From Kineococcus xinjiangensis (GTDB lineage: Bacteria; Actinomycetota; Actinomycetes; Actinomycetales; Kineococcaceae), in NCBI RefSeq assembly GCF_002934625.1, contig NZ_PTJD01000005.1, positions 186,001 to 250,000 of the forward strand: a stretch of 64,000 nt of DNA, read 5' to 3'. Below, in pieces: positions 44,233-55,477 of this stretch. The stretch's first letter is position 1. Each line of letters begins with the position of its first letter. A program made the position numbers and the translations under genes. The notes below the pieces were generated by a model that saw only the letters and a list, made by a program, of their open reading frames with translations, did no database searches and was not told the DNA's origin.

Positions 44233-45885
44233 ATGGGACGCGACCTGGTGGAACACGCCGTGCCCGGGGGCCACGGGGAGTTCCCGGCGGCCCGGCTGCG
44301 GTGGGACCCCGACCACCGCGAGCGCACCTGGTCGCGGCTGGAGTCGCAGTGGGACGTCGTCGTCGTGGGCGGCGGCATCACCGGGGCGGGGGTGCTGCGC
44401 GCCGCGGCCCGCCTGGGCCTGCGGGCGGTGCTGCTGGAGCAGGAGGACTTCGCCTGGGGCGCCTCCAGCCGCTCCACGAAGCTCGTCCACGGCGGGCTGC
44501 GCTACCTGGCCCGCGGGCAGGTGGGGGTGACCCGCGAGTCCGTGCGGGAGCGCGACGCGCTGGTGCGGGAGGTCCCCGGCCTCGTCGCGCCGCTGCCCGT
44601 CCTGCTGCCGCTCTACGACGGGCAGGCCGCCCGGTGGCTGGCGTACCGCAGCGCGCTCGGCGCCTACGACGCCCTCGAGGGCCGCCTGCACCGCCACGCC
44701 GTCGACGCCCAGGAGGTCCGCCTCCTCGTGCCCCCGCTGCGGCGGCGCGGGCTGCGCGGCGGCCTGCGCTACCGGGAGGCGCAGACCGACGACGCGCGGC
44801 TGGTCCTGCGGGTGCTGCGCGAGGCGGTGGGCGCCGGGGGCGCGGCGCTCAACGCCGTCCGCGTCGCCGGCCTGCTCCGCCGCGACGGCAGGGTCTGCGG
44901 CGTGCAGGTGGTGGACCGGCTGACGGGCCGGGAGGCGGAGCTGGAGGCGGCGGTGGTGGTCAACGCCACCGGGGCGTGGGCGGACCGGCTGCGCGGGCAG
45001 GTGGGGGCGCCGGCCCGGATGCGCCCCGTCCGCGGCAGTCACCTCCTCCTGCCCGAGTGGCGCTTCCCGCTGGCGATGGCCGTCAACGTCGTCTCCCCCC
45101 GCGACGGCCGCCACGTCAGCGTCGTGCCGTGGGAGGGCGCCACCCTCGTCGGCACCACCGACATCGACCACGGCGAGGTGCCCGACGGCGAGCCGTGCGC
45201 CAGCGCCGACGAGGTCGACTACCTCCTGGAGTGCCTGCAGGGGCCCTTCCGGTCGCTGGAGCTGACGGCCGCCGACGTGGTCTCCACGTGGAGCGGGATC
45301 CGCCCCGTCGTCTCCTCCGGCGCGGTGGCGTCCTGGGACGAGTCCCGCGGTCACGCGGTGTGGGAGGAGGAAGGCCTGCTGACGGCCGCGGGCGGGAAGC
45401 TGACGACGTTCCGGGTGCTGGCGCGTGACGTGCTGGCGGCCGCGGCGCCGCACCTGCCCACTCCCGGGCGCGCTCCCGCGCCCGCCGGGCCGCCGCCGGG
45501 TGTGCAGCCCGCCGGTCGCCTCGGCGCCCGCTTCGGCGCGGAGGCCGGTGCGGTCCTCGCCGCGGCGCACGAGGAGGACCGCGAGTTCGTGGCGGCCACG
45601 CCCACCACGTGGGCGGAGGTCCGCTGGTCGCTGCGCTGCGAGGCGGTGAACTCCCTGCAGGACCTGATGCTGCGCCGCACCCGCCTCGGCCTGCTGCTGC
45701 CGTTCGGGGGTGCGGAGGTGCTGGACCGGGTGGGTGCGCTCTGCGCCGAGGAGCTGGGCTGGGACGCGTCGCGCTGGGCCCGCGAGCGCAGCGCCTACGC
45801 CGCCCGCATCCGGGCCTCGCACTCCGTGCCGCCGCGGGAGGCCGCTCAGCCGGCGGACGGGGGGCGGGTTCCGGCGCCGGCGTGA
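44233..45885 (+). CDS. glpD: FAD-dependent glycerol-3-phosphate dehydrogenase
   Basis: Encodes 550 aa. The dinucleotide fold VVVGGGITGAGVLRAAARLG near the N-terminus, then GASSRSTKLVHGGLRYL and SGIRPVVSSG are GlpD signatures; a C-terminal helical domain follows. It oxidises glycerol-3-phosphate to dihydroxyacetone phosphate, passing electrons to quinone. ATG 44233 has GAGGAG at 44222. The last 40 nt overlap the convergent GMC gene. It likely forms a unit with the AgpS-like gene. Confidence 0.93.
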   Translation: MGRDLVEHAVPGGHGEFPAARLRWDPDHRERTWSRLESQWDVVVVGGGITGAGVLRAAARLGLRAVLLEQEDFAWGASSRSTKLVHGGLRYLARGQVGVTRESVRERDALVREVPGLVAPLPVLLPLYDGQAARWLAYRSALGAYDALEGRLHRHAVDAQEVRLLVPPLRRRGLRGGLRYREAQTDDARLVLRVLREAVGAGGAALNAVRVAGLLRRDGRVCGVQVVDRLTGREAELEAAVVVNATGAWADRLRGQVGAPARMRPVRGSHLLLPEWRFPLAMAVNVVSPRDGRHVSVVPWEGATLVGTTDIDHGEVPDGEPCASADEVDYLLECLQGPFRSLELTAADVVSTWSGIRPVVSSGAVASWDESRGHAVWEEEGLLTAAGGKLTTFRVLARDVLAAAAPHLPTPGRAPAPAGPPPGVQPAGRLGARFGAEAGAVLAAAHEEDREFVAATPTTWAEVRWSLRCEAVNSLQDLMLRRTRLGLLLPFGGAEVLDRVGALCAEELGWDASRWARERSAYAARIRASHSVPPREAAQPADGGRVPAPA

Positions 45886-47603
45886 GGGCCGGCGGGCCGC
45901 AGGCGCAGCGCGGTCGGGGCGTGCGCGGGCACGGCCGGGCGGTGCGGCGCGACGGGCGGGAGCCGCCGGTAGGGCGCACCCAGCGGCGGGCGCGGGTCCG
46001 CCTCGCCCCGGTTCGGCCAGAACGCGGCCGCGCGCTCGGCCTGCGCCGCGATGGTCAGCGACGGGTTGACGCCCAGGTTCGCGCAGACCGCGGAGCCGTC
46101 GACGACGTGCAGGCCGGGGTGGCCGAAGACGCGGTGGTAGGCGTCGACCACCCCGTGCTCGGGGGAGCCGCCGATCGCGCAGCCGCCGAGGAAGTGCGCG
46201 GTCATCGGGGCGTCGAGGACCTCCCCGGCGTTGCCGCTGGGGTAGCCGCCCACGAGCGCGGCGGTGCGGCGCAGCACGTCGGCGGCGGCGGGGATCCACG
46301 TCGGGTTCGGCGGCCCGTGGCCCGGCCCCGACGTCAGCGCGAAGCGCCCCAGGCGGGTGCGGGTGCCGCGCACGGTGATCGAGTTGTCGTGGCTCTGCAT
46401 GACCAGGCTGATGATCGTGCGCTCCGACCAGTGCCGCAGGCCCGCGAGGTGGGAGACGAGCAGGCCGGGGTGCCGCAGCACCTGCACCAGCCACGCCACC
46501 CAGCGGGGCAACCGCCCGCCCCCGTCGGTCAGCACGGTCTGCAGCAGCCCCATGGCGTTGGAGCCGTGCCCGTAGCGCACGAACTCCACCCGGGTGTGCT
46601 CGTCGAGGTCCAGGGCGCTCGTGATGGCGGTGCCCCGGGTGAAGTCGCGGCCGCGGCGGTCGCGCCAGCGCACGCTGACCCCGCCGATCGACTCCGAGTT
46701 CGTCCGCGTCAGCGCCCCCAGCCGCGGCGACAACCGCGGCAGGTGCCCCTCGGCCCGCATCCGGTGCAGGAGGAACTGGGTGCCCCAGGTGCCGGCGGCC
46801 AGCACCACGTGCCGCGCGGTGAACGTCCGCGCCGCGCGGCCGCAGCGCCGGGCGCCCGGGGGCACCGCGTCCACGGCGTAGCCGCCGCCCGGACGCGGGC
46901 GCAGCGCCACGGCCGCCGTCAGGGGGTGCACCCGCGCCCCGGCCCGCTCCGCCAGGTGCAGGTAGTTCTTCACCAGGGTGTTCTTGGCGCCGTGCCGGCA
47001 GCCGCTCATGCACTCCCCGCACTGCAGGCAGCCGGTGCGGGGCGGGCCGGCGCCGCCGAAGTACGGGTCCTCCACCCGGACCCCGGGTTCCTCCCGCCCC
47101 TCGCGGCCGAAGAACACCCCGACCGGCACCGAGGTGACGCGGCAGCCCGCGCCCATCCCGTCCGCCACCGCGCGCAGCACCTCGTCGCAGGGCGTCGTGG
47201 TGCGGCTGGGCACCACCCCCAGCATCCGCTCCGCCTGGTCGTAGAACGGGGCCAGCTCCTCCCGCCAGTCGGCCAGGTGCGCCCACTGCGGATCGCGGTA
47301 GAAGGTGTCCGACTGCGGCCGGTAGAGGGTGCCCGCGTAGACGAGGGAACCACCACCCACCCCCGCGCCGGCCAGCACGACCACGTCGGGCAGGACGTGG
47401 ATGCGCTGGATGCCGGTGCAGCCCAGGCGCGGGGCCCACAGGAAGCGCCGCACGTCCCAGGACGTCGCGGGCAGGTCCGCGTCGGCGAAGCGGCGCCCCG
47501 CCTCCAGCACGCCGACGCGGTAGCCCTTCTCGCTCAGGCGCAGGGCGGTGACCGAGCCGCCGAAGCCCGAGCCGACGACGAGCACGTCGTAGTCCTCGTC
47601 CAC
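45846..47603 (-). CDS. GMC-family oxidoreductase (cholesterol-oxidase-like)
   Basis: Encodes 585 aa. FAD motif DVLVVGSGFGGSVTALRLSE at the N-terminus, GVGGGSLVYAGT, a Cys cluster CLQCGECMSGC, and near the C-terminus AHFLGGCAIGG and VNPSLTIAAQAERAA, typical of the GMC sterol oxidase/dehydrogenase group. The substrate is probably a sterol or hydrophobic alcohol, unproven. GTG 47603 is fixed by a minus-strand TAGCGT 7 nt upstream. It diverges from uvrC and converges with glpD. Confidence 0.86.
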   Translation of the reverse strand: MDEDYDVLVVGSGFGGSVTALRLSEKGYRVGVLEAGRRFADADLPATSWDVRRFLWAPRLGCTGIQRIHVLPDVVVLAGAGVGGGSLVYAGTLYRPQSDTFYRDPQWAHLADWREELAPFYDQAERMLGVVPSRTTTPCDEVLRAVADGMGAGCRVTSVPVGVFFGREGREEPGVRVEDPYFGGAGPPRTGCLQCGECMSGCRHGAKNTLVKNYLHLAERAGARVHPLTAAVALRPRPGGGYAVDAVPPGARRCGRAARTFTARHVVLAAGTWGTQFLLHRMRAEGHLPRLSPRLGALTRTNSESIGGVSVRWRDRRGRDFTRGTAITSALDLDEHTRVEFVRYGHGSNAMGLLQTVLTDGGGRLPRWVAWLVQVLRHPGLLVSHLAGLRHWSERTIISLVMQSHDNSITVRGTRTRLGRFALTSGPGHGPPNPTWIPAAADVLRRTAALVGGYPSGNAGEVLDAPMTAHFLGGCAIGGSPEHGVVDAYHRVFGHPGLHVVDGSAVCANLGVNPSLTIAAQAERAAAFWPNRGEADPRPPLGAPYRRLPPVAPHRPAVPAHAPTALRLRPAGPHAGAGTRPPSAG

Positions 47604-47610
47604 CTCCTCG

Positions 47611-47616
47611 ACGCTA
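47611..47616 (-). promoter_or_regulatory. Leaderless -10 box of the GMC gene
   Basis: Minus-strand TAGCGT, 7 nt before GTG 47603; the intervening bases CGAGGAG also resemble a ribosome site, so a leadered start is possible. Confidence 0.5.
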
Positions 47617-47673
47617 GACCCGCGGCGGCCCGACGGGTAGGGCCCGCGCCCCGGTCCCGCTCGGCCGCCGGGG

Positions 47674-47696
47674 ACGTCGGGGGCGCGACATAGCCT
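47674..47696 (+). promoter_or_regulatory. RecA-NDp/PafBC-like promoter of uvrC
   Basis: ACGTCGGGG (47674-47682), 8 nt, TAGCCT (47691-47696), 6 nt, GTG 47703. It is the weakest of the four (6 of 9 upstream positions) but with the same spacing. Confidence 0.5.
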
Positions 47697-47702
47697 GGGG
47701 GG

Positions 47703-49757
47703 GTGCCGGATCCCGCCACCTACCGCCCCAAGCCGGGTGAGGTCCCCGACGAGCCCGGGGTGTACCGCTTCCGCGACCCCTCCGGTCGGGTCGTCTACGT
47801 CGGCAAGGCCAAGAGCCTGCGCTCGCGGCTGGCGAGCTACTTCCAGGACCTCTCCGCGCTGCACCCGCGCACCCAGACGATGGTGACGACAGCGGCGAGC
47901 GTGGAGTGGACGGTGGTCTCCACCGAGGTCGAGGCGCTGCAGCTGGAGTACTCCTGGATCAAGGAGTACGACCCGCGCTTCAACGTCAAGTACCGCGACG
48001 ACAAGTCCTACCCCTACCTCGCGGTCACGATGGGCGAGGAGTTCCCCCGCGTGCAGGTGCTGCGCGGCGCCAAGCGCAAGGGCACCCGCTACTTCGGCCC
48101 CTACACCCACGCCTGGGCCATCCGCGACACCGTGGACCTGCTGCTGCGCGTCTTCCCGGTGCGCACCTGCTCCACCGGCGTGTTCAAGCGGGCGAGGGCC
48201 TCGGGCCGCCCCTGCCTGCTCGGCTACATCGACAAGTGCGCCGCGCCCTGCGTCGGGCGGGTCGACGCCGAGGAGCACAAGGGCCTCGCCCGCGACTTCT
48301 GCGACTTCATGGCGGGGCAGACGTCCCGCTACGTGCGGCGGCTGGAGCAGCAGATGCGCGAGGCCGCCGCCGAGCTGGACTTCGAGCGCGCCGCCCGGTT
48401 GCGCGACGACGTCGCCGCGCTGCAGCGGGCGCTGGAGAAGAGCGCGGTCGTGCTGCCCGACGCCACCGACGCCGACGTGTTCGGCATCGCCGAGGACGAG
48501 CTGGAGGCGGCCGTCCAGGTCTTCCACGTCCGCGGCGGGCGGGTGCGGGGCCAGCGCGGCTGGGTGGTGGAGAAGGTCGAGGACGTCGGCCCGCCGGAGC
48601 TGGTGGAGCAGCTGCTGCTGCAGGTCTACGGCGCGGAGGCCGGGGAGGCGGTGCCGCGCGAGGTTCTCGTGCCGCACCTGCCCGCCACCGTCGAGGGGGA
48701 CGTGGAGGACTGGCTGTCCCAGCTGCGCGGCTCGCGGGTGGAGCTGCGCGTGCCGCAGCGCGGGGACAAGCGCTCGCTGATGGACACGGTGCAACGCAAC
48801 GCGACGCAGGCGCTGGCCCTGCACAAGACCCGCCGCGGGGGCGACCTGACCACCCGCGGCCTGGCGCTGGCGGAGCTGCAGGAGGCGCTCGGCCTGGACG
48901 AGGCGCCGCTGCGCATCGAGTGCTTCGACGTCTCCCACACGCAGGAGACCAACGTCGTGGCGTCGATGGTGGTGTTCGAGGACGGGCTGCCGAAGAAGGC
49001 CGACTACCGCCGCTTCGCGGTGCGCGGGGAGGGCGGCCTCGACGACACCGCCGCGATGCGGGAGGTGCTGACCCGCCGGTTCCGCCGGATGGCCGCGGAG
49101 CGGGCGCCGGGCGCGGCCGACGTCCCGGGCGGCGACGAGGACTCCGCGGACGTCCTGGGCGCGGCGGGCGGTGGCGCGGCGGACGGTGGCGCGGCGGACG
49201 GCGACGCGGCGCGCGACGGCGTGCTCGCGGGCATCGACCCGGAGACGGGGCGCCCGCGCCGCTTCGCCTACGCCCCCAACCTCGTCGTCGTCGACGGCGG
49301 GCAGCCGCAGGTCGAGGCGGCCGCGCGGGCGCTGGCCGAGCTGGGCGTGGTGGACGTGGCCCTGTGCGGCCTCGCCAAGCGGCTGGAGGAGGTGTGGCTG
49401 CCGGGGGAGGAGCACCCGCTCGTGCTGCCCCGCACGAGCCAGGGCCTCTACCTGCTGCAGCGGGTGCGCGACGAGGCGCACCGCTTCGCCATCACCTACC
49501 ACCGGGCCAAGCGCAGCAAGGTCATGACCGCCAGCGCCCTCGACGACGTCCCCGGTCTCGGGGCCACCCGGCGCGCGGCCCTGCTGAAGCACTTCGGCTC
49601 CCTGAAGCGGCTGCGCGCCGCCGGCGTGGAGGAGGTGCAGGCGGTGCCCGGCATCGGCCCGCGCACGGCGGCGGTCATCGTCGAGGCGCTGCGGGCCCCG
49701 GCGGCGGGCACGGGGGAGCCGGCGGTCAACACCGCCACCGGTGAGCTGCTCGACTGA
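47703..49757 (+). CDS. uvrC: UvrABC excinuclease subunit C
   Basis: Encodes 684 aa. An N-terminal GIY-YIG nuclease ([25 protein letters not shown]), the Cys-rich [15 protein letters not shown], a UVR motif near residue 220, an RNase H-like endonuclease ([30 protein letters not shown]) and a C-terminal double helix-hairpin-helix ([26 protein letters not shown]). It makes both incisions in nucleotide excision repair. An Ala/Gly/Asp-rich run (about residues 475-510) interrupts the RNase H-like domain. It is leaderless, with a damage-type promoter. Confidence 0.96.
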   Translation: MPDPATYRPKPGEVPDEPGVYRFRDPSGRVVYVGKAKSLRSRLASYFQDLSALHPRTQTMVTTAASVEWTVVSTEVEALQLEYSWIKEYDPRFNVKYRDDKSYPYLAVTMGEEFPRVQVLRGAKRKGTRYFGPYTHAWAIRDTVDLLLRVFPVRTCSTGVFKRARASGRPCLLGYIDKCAAPCVGRVDAEEHKGLARDFCDFMAGQTSRYVRRLEQQMREAAAELDFERAARLRDDVAALQRALEKSAVVLPDATDADVFGIAEDELEAAVQVFHVRGGRVRGQRGWVVEKVEDVGPPELVEQLLLQVYGAEAGEAVPREVLVPHLPATVEGDVEDWLSQLRGSRVELRVPQRGDKRSLMDTVQRNATQALALHKTRRGGDLTTRGLALAELQEALGLDEAPLRIECFDVSHTQETNVVASMVVFEDGLPKKADYRRFAVRGEGGLDDTAAMREVLTRRFRRMAAERAPGAADVPGGDEDSADVLGAAGGGAADGGAADGDAARDGVLAGIDPETGRPRRFAYAPNLVVVDGGQPQVEAAARALAELGVVDVALCGLAKRLEEVWLPGEEHPLVLPRTSQGLYLLQRVRDEAHRFAITYHRAKRSKVMTASALDDVPGLGATRRAALLKHFGSLKRLRAAGVEEVQAVPGIGPRTAAVIVEALRAPAAGTGEPAVNTATGELLD

Positions 49758-49833
49758 GGGGATCTTCCCCTCGCTCTCGCTGTGCGCATCCGTTCGGTCG
49801 CGGGGTGTTACAGCGGTGTGATGCTCCGGCTGG

Positions 49834-49839
49834 CAGGAT
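49834..49839 (+). promoter_or_regulatory. Weak leaderless -10 box of rapZ
   Basis: CAGGAT, 6 nt before GTG 49846; it lacks the first T. Confidence 0.4.
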
Positions 49840-49845
49840 GGCCCC

Positions 49846-50742
49846 GTGCACGAGGCAACCGAGCCGGAGACCCCGGCGCACGTCCGTCCCGAGCTGCTCA
49901 TCATCACCGGCATGTCCGGTGCCGGGCGCTCCACCGCCGCCAAGGCGCTGGAGGACCTCGGCTGGTACGTCGTCGACAACCTCCCCCCGCAGATGCTGGA
50001 GCCGCTGGCCGAGCTGGCCGCGCGCGCCGGGCTCTCCGTGCCGCGCATCGCCGTCGTCGTCGACGTGCGGGGCCGCTCCTTCTTCCTGGAGCTGCAGGGC
50101 GCCCTGGCGATGCTGGACACCCGCCACGTCTCCCCGCGCATCGTCTTCCTCGACTCCTCCGACGACGTCCTGGTGCGCCGGTTCGAGTCGGTGCGCCGCC
50201 CCCACCCGCTGCAGGGCGACGGCCGCATCGTCGACGGCATCGCGCACGAGCGGGAGCTCACCAGCGACCTGCGCGCCCGCGCCGACGTCGTCTTCGACAC
50301 CTCCGCCCTCAACGTGCACCAGCTCGGCGCGAAGGTCGCGGCACTCTTCGAGGGCGACCGCCCCGAGGAGCTGCGGGTGACGGTGATGTCGTTCGGCTTC
50401 AAGTACGGCACCCCCAGCGACGCCGAGCACGTCGCCGACGTCCGCTTCCTGCCGAACCCGCACTGGGTGCCGGAGCTGCGGCCCCTGACCGGCCGCGACG
50501 CCCCCGTCTCCGAGTACGTCCTCGACCAGGAGGGCGCCCTGCCGTTCCTGCAGCGCTACGCCGAGGCCCTGCAGCCCGTCTTGCAGGGCTACCGGCGGGA
50601 GAACAAGCGCTTCGCCACCGTCGCCCTGGGCTGCACCGGCGGCAAGCACCGCTCCGTCGCCCTCGCGGAGGAGCTGGGCGCGCGGCTGTCCGGCGCCGGC
50701 GTCCCGGTGCGCGTCCTGCACCGGGACCTGGGGCGCGAGTGA
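49846..50742 (+). CDS. rapZ: RNase adapter / nucleotide-binding protein RapZ (YvcJ)
   Basis: Encodes 298 aa. A P-loop GMSGAGRST near the N-terminus and the C-terminal block [21 protein letters not shown] and [14 protein letters not shown] define the family. It binds UDP-GlcNAc-type metabolites in some bacteria and links cell-wall precursor sensing to regulation; the role in actinobacteria is less clear. Its stop overlaps the yvcK GTG (GTGA at 50739-50742). The order uvrC-rapZ-yvcK-whiA is conserved in Gram-positives. Confidence 0.94.
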   Translation: MHEATEPETPAHVRPELLIITGMSGAGRSTAAKALEDLGWYVVDNLPPQMLEPLAELAARAGLSVPRIAVVVDVRGRSFFLELQGALAMLDTRHVSPRIVFLDSSDDVLVRRFESVRRPHPLQGDGRIVDGIAHERELTSDLRARADVVFDTSALNVHQLGAKVAALFEGDRPEELRVTVMSFGFKYGTPSDAEHVADVRFLPNPHWVPELRPLTGRDAPVSEYVLDQEGALPFLQRYAEALQPVLQGYRRENKRFATVALGCTGGKHRSVALAEELGARLSGAGVPVRVLHRDLGRE

Positions 50743-51848
50743 GCACCCCGCCCCCACCGGCTCCCGAGCCCTCCCCGCCGGGAGCCGCGCCCACCCGCGC
50801 GGCGGCCCCGCCGTGCCCGCCGCAGCCGCCGCCCGGCCACGGCAGCCTGCCCCGCGGCGTGCCCGCGCCGGGCGGGGCGCGCCGCAGCCCGGCGGTCGTC
50901 GCGCTCGGGGGCGGCCACGGCCTCGCCGCCTCGCTGTCGGCGCTGCGCCACGTCACCGACCGCCTCACCGCGGTCGTCACCGTCGCCGACGACGGCGGCT
51001 CCTCCGGCCGCCTGCGCCGCGAGCTCGGCGTCCTGCCCCCCGGGGACCTGCGGATGGCGCTGTCGGCGCTGTGCGACGACGGGGAGTGGGGCCGCACCTG
51101 GCGCGACGTGCTGCAGCACCGCTTCGACACCGACGGCAGCCTCCACGAGCACGCCACCGGCAACCTGCTCATCACCACCCTGTGGCAGCTGCTGGGCGAC
51201 CCGGTCACCGGGCTGGACTGGGTCGCGCGGCTGCTCGGCGCGCGCGGGCGGGTGCTGCCGATGGCGGCGGTGCCCCTGGACATCGAGGCCGACGTGCTCG
51301 GCCTGGACGCCGCGGATCCCGACGCCGCGGTGCCCGTGCGGGGGCAGGTGGCCGTGGCCACCACCACCGGGCGGGTGGCGGGGGTGCGGCTGGTCCCGGA
51401 GGACCCCCCGGTGCACGAGGACGTCCTGCAGGCCATCGAGGAGGCCGACTGGATCGTGCTCGGGCCGGGGTCCTGGTTCACCAGCGTGCTGCCGCACCTG
51501 CTGGTGCCGGCGCTGGCCGACGCGTTGCACCGCGCCCGGGCCCGGCGCTGCGTGACCCTGAACCTGGCCGCCCAGCCGGGGGAGACGGACGGCTTCTCCG
51601 CGGAGGCGCACCTGGAGGTGCTCGCCGCGCACGCCCCGGACCTGCACCTGGACGCGGTCCTCGCCGACCCCGTCGCGGTGGAGGATCCGATGTCCCTGTC
51701 ACGGGTGGCGGGTTCGCTGGGGGCGCGGCTGCTGCTGCGGCAGGTCTCCCTCGGCGACGGCACGCCGCGCCACGACGCGCTCCGGCTCGCCGCGGCCTAC
51801 CGTGACGTGTTCAGCTCGACCTTCTCAGACGTCCGGGAGGACCGGTGA
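50739..51848 (+). CDS. yvcK: YvcK/CuvA-family gluconeogenesis factor
   Basis: Encodes 369 aa. After about 40 Pro/Ala-rich residues the CofD-like fold begins with [45 protein letters not shown] and [12 protein letters not shown] follow. It is needed for growth on gluconeogenic carbon and for cell shape in relatives. The GTG start comes from the 4-nt overlap with rapZ; a start nearer the fold is conceivable. Its end is 89 nt before whiA. Confidence 0.92.
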   Translation: MSTPPPPAPEPSPPGAAPTRAAAPPCPPQPPPGHGSLPRGVPAPGGARRSPAVVALGGGHGLAASLSALRHVTDRLTAVVTVADDGGSSGRLRRELGVLPPGDLRMALSALCDDGEWGRTWRDVLQHRFDTDGSLHEHATGNLLITTLWQLLGDPVTGLDWVARLLGARGRVLPMAAVPLDIEADVLGLDAADPDAAVPVRGQVAVATTTGRVAGVRLVPEDPPVHEDVLQAIEEADWIVLGPGSWFTSVLPHLLVPALADALHRARARRCVTLNLAAQPGETDGFSAEAHLEVLAAHAPDLHLDAVLADPVAVEDPMSLSRVAGSLGARLLLRQVSLGDGTPRHDALRLAAAYRDVFSSTFSDVREDR

Positions 51849-51924
51849 GGAACGGTGGTCAGGAAGGCAGTGCGGGCGCCCCTGCGGGCGGCGGAGCGGT
51901 CACCGGGCGCACCGCCCGCGGTGC

Positions 51925-51930
51925 GAGGAT
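51925..51930 (+). promoter_or_regulatory. Weak leaderless -10 box of whiA
   Basis: GAGGAT, 7 nt before ATG 51938; it lacks the first T. Confidence 0.4.
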
Positions 51931-51937
51931 GGGGCCC

Positions 51938-52918
51938 ATGGCACTGACGGCGGCGGTCAAGGACGAGCTGAGCCGGCTGCCGGTGACCAGGTCCTGCTGT
52001 CGCAAGGCCGAGGTCTCGGCGATGCTGCGCTTCGCCGGCGGGCTGCACATCGTCTCCGGGCGCATCGTCATCGAGGCCGAGCTGGACTCCGCCTCGACGG
52101 CTCGGCGGCTGCGGCGGGACGTGGCCGAGGTGTTCGGCCACCCCAGCGACGTGGTCGTGCTGCAGCCCGGCGGCCTGCGGCGCGGCACCCGCTACGTGGT
52201 GCGGGTGGTGCGCGACGGGGAGTCCCTGGCCCGGCAGACGGGCCTGCTGGACACCCGTGGCCGGCCGGTGCGGGGCCTGCCCTCCCAGATCGTCTCCGCC
52301 TCCGCCTGCGACGCCGAGGCGGCCTGGCGCGGGGCCTTCCTCGCCCACGGCTCCCTCACCGAGCCCGGCCGCTCCGCCGCGCTGGAGGTCACCTGCCCCG
52401 GCCCGGAGGCCGCCCTGGCCCTCGTCGGGGCGGCCCGGCGCCTGCAGCTGCAGGCCAAGGCGCGGGAGGTGCGCGGGGTGGACCGCGTGGTGCTGCGCGA
52501 CGGCGACGCGATCGCGGCGCTGCTGACGCGCCTGGGGGCCCACGACGCGGTCATGACGTGGGAGGAGCGGCGGATGCGCCGCGAGGTCCGCGCCACGGCC
52601 AACCGCCTGGCCAACTTCGACGACGCCAACCTGCGCCGCTCGGCGCGCGCGGCGGTGGCGGCCGGCGCCCGGGTGGAGCGGGCGATGGAGCTGCTCGGCG
52701 ACGACATCCCGGACCACCTGCTGCAGGCGGGCCGGCTGCGGCTGGCGCACAAGCAGGCCAGTCTCGAGGAGCTGGGCCAGCTCGCGGACCCGCCGATGAC
52801 CAAGGACGCGATCGCCGGGCGCATCCGGCGGCTGCTGGGGATGGCCGACAAGCGCGCCGCGGAGCTCGGGCTGCCGGGCACCGAGGCCGGCCTGACCCCG
52901 GACATGCTCGAGGCCTGA
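51938..52918 (+). CDS. whiA: DNA-binding protein WhiA
   Basis: Encodes 326 aa. Begins [15 protein letters not shown], the conserved family start, which fixes ATG 51938 over a GTG at 51845 in the same frame. A LAGLIDADG-like fold without catalytic residues ([18 protein letters not shown]) is followed by a C-terminal helix-turn-helix ([18 protein letters not shown]). WhiA works with WhiB to start septation during sporulation in Streptomyces. Its presence points to an actinobacterium with regulated division. Confidence 0.96.
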   Translation: MALTAAVKDELSRLPVTRSCCRKAEVSAMLRFAGGLHIVSGRIVIEAELDSASTARRLRRDVAEVFGHPSDVVVLQPGGLRRGTRYVVRVVRDGESLARQTGLLDTRGRPVRGLPSQIVSASACDAEAAWRGAFLAHGSLTEPGRSAALEVTCPGPEAALALVGAARRLQLQAKAREVRGVDRVVLRDGDAIAALLTRLGAHDAVMTWEERRMRREVRATANRLANFDDANLRRSARAAVAAGARVERAMELLGDDIPDHLLQAGRLRLAHKQASLEELGQLADPPMTKDAIAGRIRRLLGMADKRAAELGLPGTEAGLTPDMLEA

Positions 52919-52932
52919 GCCGCCGGAGCGCC

Positions 52933-52947
52933 TGTGGTCCTACCACA
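52933..52947. promoter_or_regulatory. Small palindrome upstream of gap
   Basis: TGTGGT (52933-52938) and ACCACA (52942-52947) with 3-nt spacer, 180 nt before gap; a possible regulator site, no known consensus assigned. Confidence 0.3.
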
Positions 52948-53009
52948 CCCGCCCCCGGCTTCCCCGACCCCGCGCGGGACCCGGGGGGCCGGGCGGGCGC
53001 GGGAGGCCC

Positions 53010-54131
<1,122 letters not shown>

Positions 54132-54138
54132 TCCGCAC

Positions 54139-54180
54139 CGCCCCGGCCCGGGACCCGCACGAGGGTCCCGGGCCGGGGCG
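54139..54180 (+). terminator. Hairpin between gap and pgk
   Basis: Perfect 18-bp stem (54139-54156 with 54163-54180), loop GCACGA, starting 7 nt after the gap stop. It probably ends most gap transcripts while some read through to pgk, or stabilises the gap message. Confidence 0.85.
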
Positions 54181-54241
54181 CGCCCACCTGCACGGTGGCG
54201 AGCACGGGCACTGCCGCAGACGGTACGGAGGAGAGGGAACC

Positions 54242-55471
54242 GTGAAGACGATCGACGACCTCGAGGCGCAGCTGGGAGGCCTGCGGGGCCGCACCGTGCT
54301 GGTGCGCAGCGACCTCAACGTCCCCCTGGACCACTCCGGGGACACCCCCCGCATCACCGACGACGGGCGCATCCGCGCGTCCCTGCCCACGCTGGGCCGC
54401 CTCGCCCAGGCCGGAGCCCGCGTCGTCGTCGTCTCCCACCTGGGCCGCCCCAAGGGCGCCCCGGAGGCGAAGTACTCGCTCGCCCCCGTGCACGCCCGCC
54501 TCGCGGAGCTGCTGCCCGGCACCGAGGTCGCCTTCAGCACCGAGACCGTCGGTGAGCAGGCGCAGGCGGCCGTCGCCGCCCTGCCCGAGGGCGGCGTCCT
54601 CCTCCTGGAGAACGTGCGCTTCCACGCCGGTGAGACCAGCAAGGACGACACCGAGCGCGGCGAGTTCGCCGACGCCCTCGCCGCGCTGGCCGACGCCTAC
54701 GTCTCCGACGGCTTCGGCGCGGTCCACCGCAGGCACGCCAGCGTCTACGACGTCGCCCAGCGCCTGCCGCACGCGGCCGGCGGCCTCGTCCTCGCCGAGG
54801 TCGAGGTGCTGCGCCGCCTCACGCAGGAACCGGAGCGGCCCTACGCGGTCGTCCTCGGCGGCTCCAAGGTCTCCGACAAGCTCGGCGTGATCGACAACCT
54901 CCTCGGCAACCTGCTCACCGCCGGTGACCGCCTCCTCGTCGGCGGCGGGATGGTCTTCACCTTCCTCGTCGCCCAGGGCCACGGCGTCGGCAGGAGCCTG
55001 CTCGAGGCCGACCAGGTCGAGCGCGTCCAGGGCTACCTCGCCACGGCGCAGGAGAAGGGCGTGCAGGTCGTGCTGCCCACCGACGTGGTCGCCGCCGACG
55101 CCTTCGCCGCCGACGCCGCCCACGACGTGGTCGGGGCCGCCGCCATCCCCGAGGACCGGCTCGGCCTCGACATCGGCCCCGACTCCGCCGCCGCCTTCGC
55201 CACCGCCCTCACCGACGCCCGCACCGTCTTCTGGAACGGGCCCATGGGCGTCTTCGAGTTCGAGGCGTTCAGCGCCGGCACCCGGGCGGTGGCCGAGGCC
55301 ATCACCCGCGCGCCCGGCCTCAGCGTCGTCGGCGGTGGGGACTCCGCCGCCGCCGTGCGCACCCTGGGCTTCCCCGACGAGGCCTTCGGGCACATCTCCA
55401 CCGGGGGCGGCGCCAGCCTGGAGTACCTGGAGGGCAAGAACCTCCCCGGCCTCGACGTCCTGGAGGACTGA
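54242..55471 (+). CDS. pgk: Phosphoglycerate kinase
   Basis: Encodes 409 aa. [10 protein letters not shown] (substrate Asp/Asn), [31 protein letters not shown] and the late [14 protein letters not shown] are PGK signatures. It makes ATP from 1,3-bisphosphoglycerate. GTG 54242 follows GGAGGAGAGGG. tpiA starts 6 nt after its stop. Confidence 0.96.
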   Translation: MKTIDDLEAQLGGLRGRTVLVRSDLNVPLDHSGDTPRITDDGRIRASLPTLGRLAQAGARVVVVSHLGRPKGAPEAKYSLAPVHARLAELLPGTEVAFSTETVGEQAQAAVAALPEGGVLLLENVRFHAGETSKDDTERGEFADALAALADAYVSDGFGAVHRRHASVYDVAQRLPHAAGGLVLAEVEVLRRLTQEPERPYAVVLGGSKVSDKLGVIDNLLGNLLTAGDRLLVGGGMVFTFLVAQGHGVGRSLLEADQVERVQGYLATAQEKGVQVVLPTDVVAADAFAADAAHDVVGAAAIPEDRLGLDIGPDSAAAFATALTDARTVFWNGPMGVFEFEAFSAGTRAVAEAITRAPGLSVVGGGDSAAAVRTLGFPDEAFGHISTGGGASLEYLEGKNLPGLDVLED

Positions 55472-55477
55472 CATCCC

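Noticed and set aside
47604-50411. N-terminal extension of the GMC gene across uvrC and rapZ
   Set aside because: The frame stays open by chance. The FAD fold starts right after GTG 47603, which has a promoter box just upstream.
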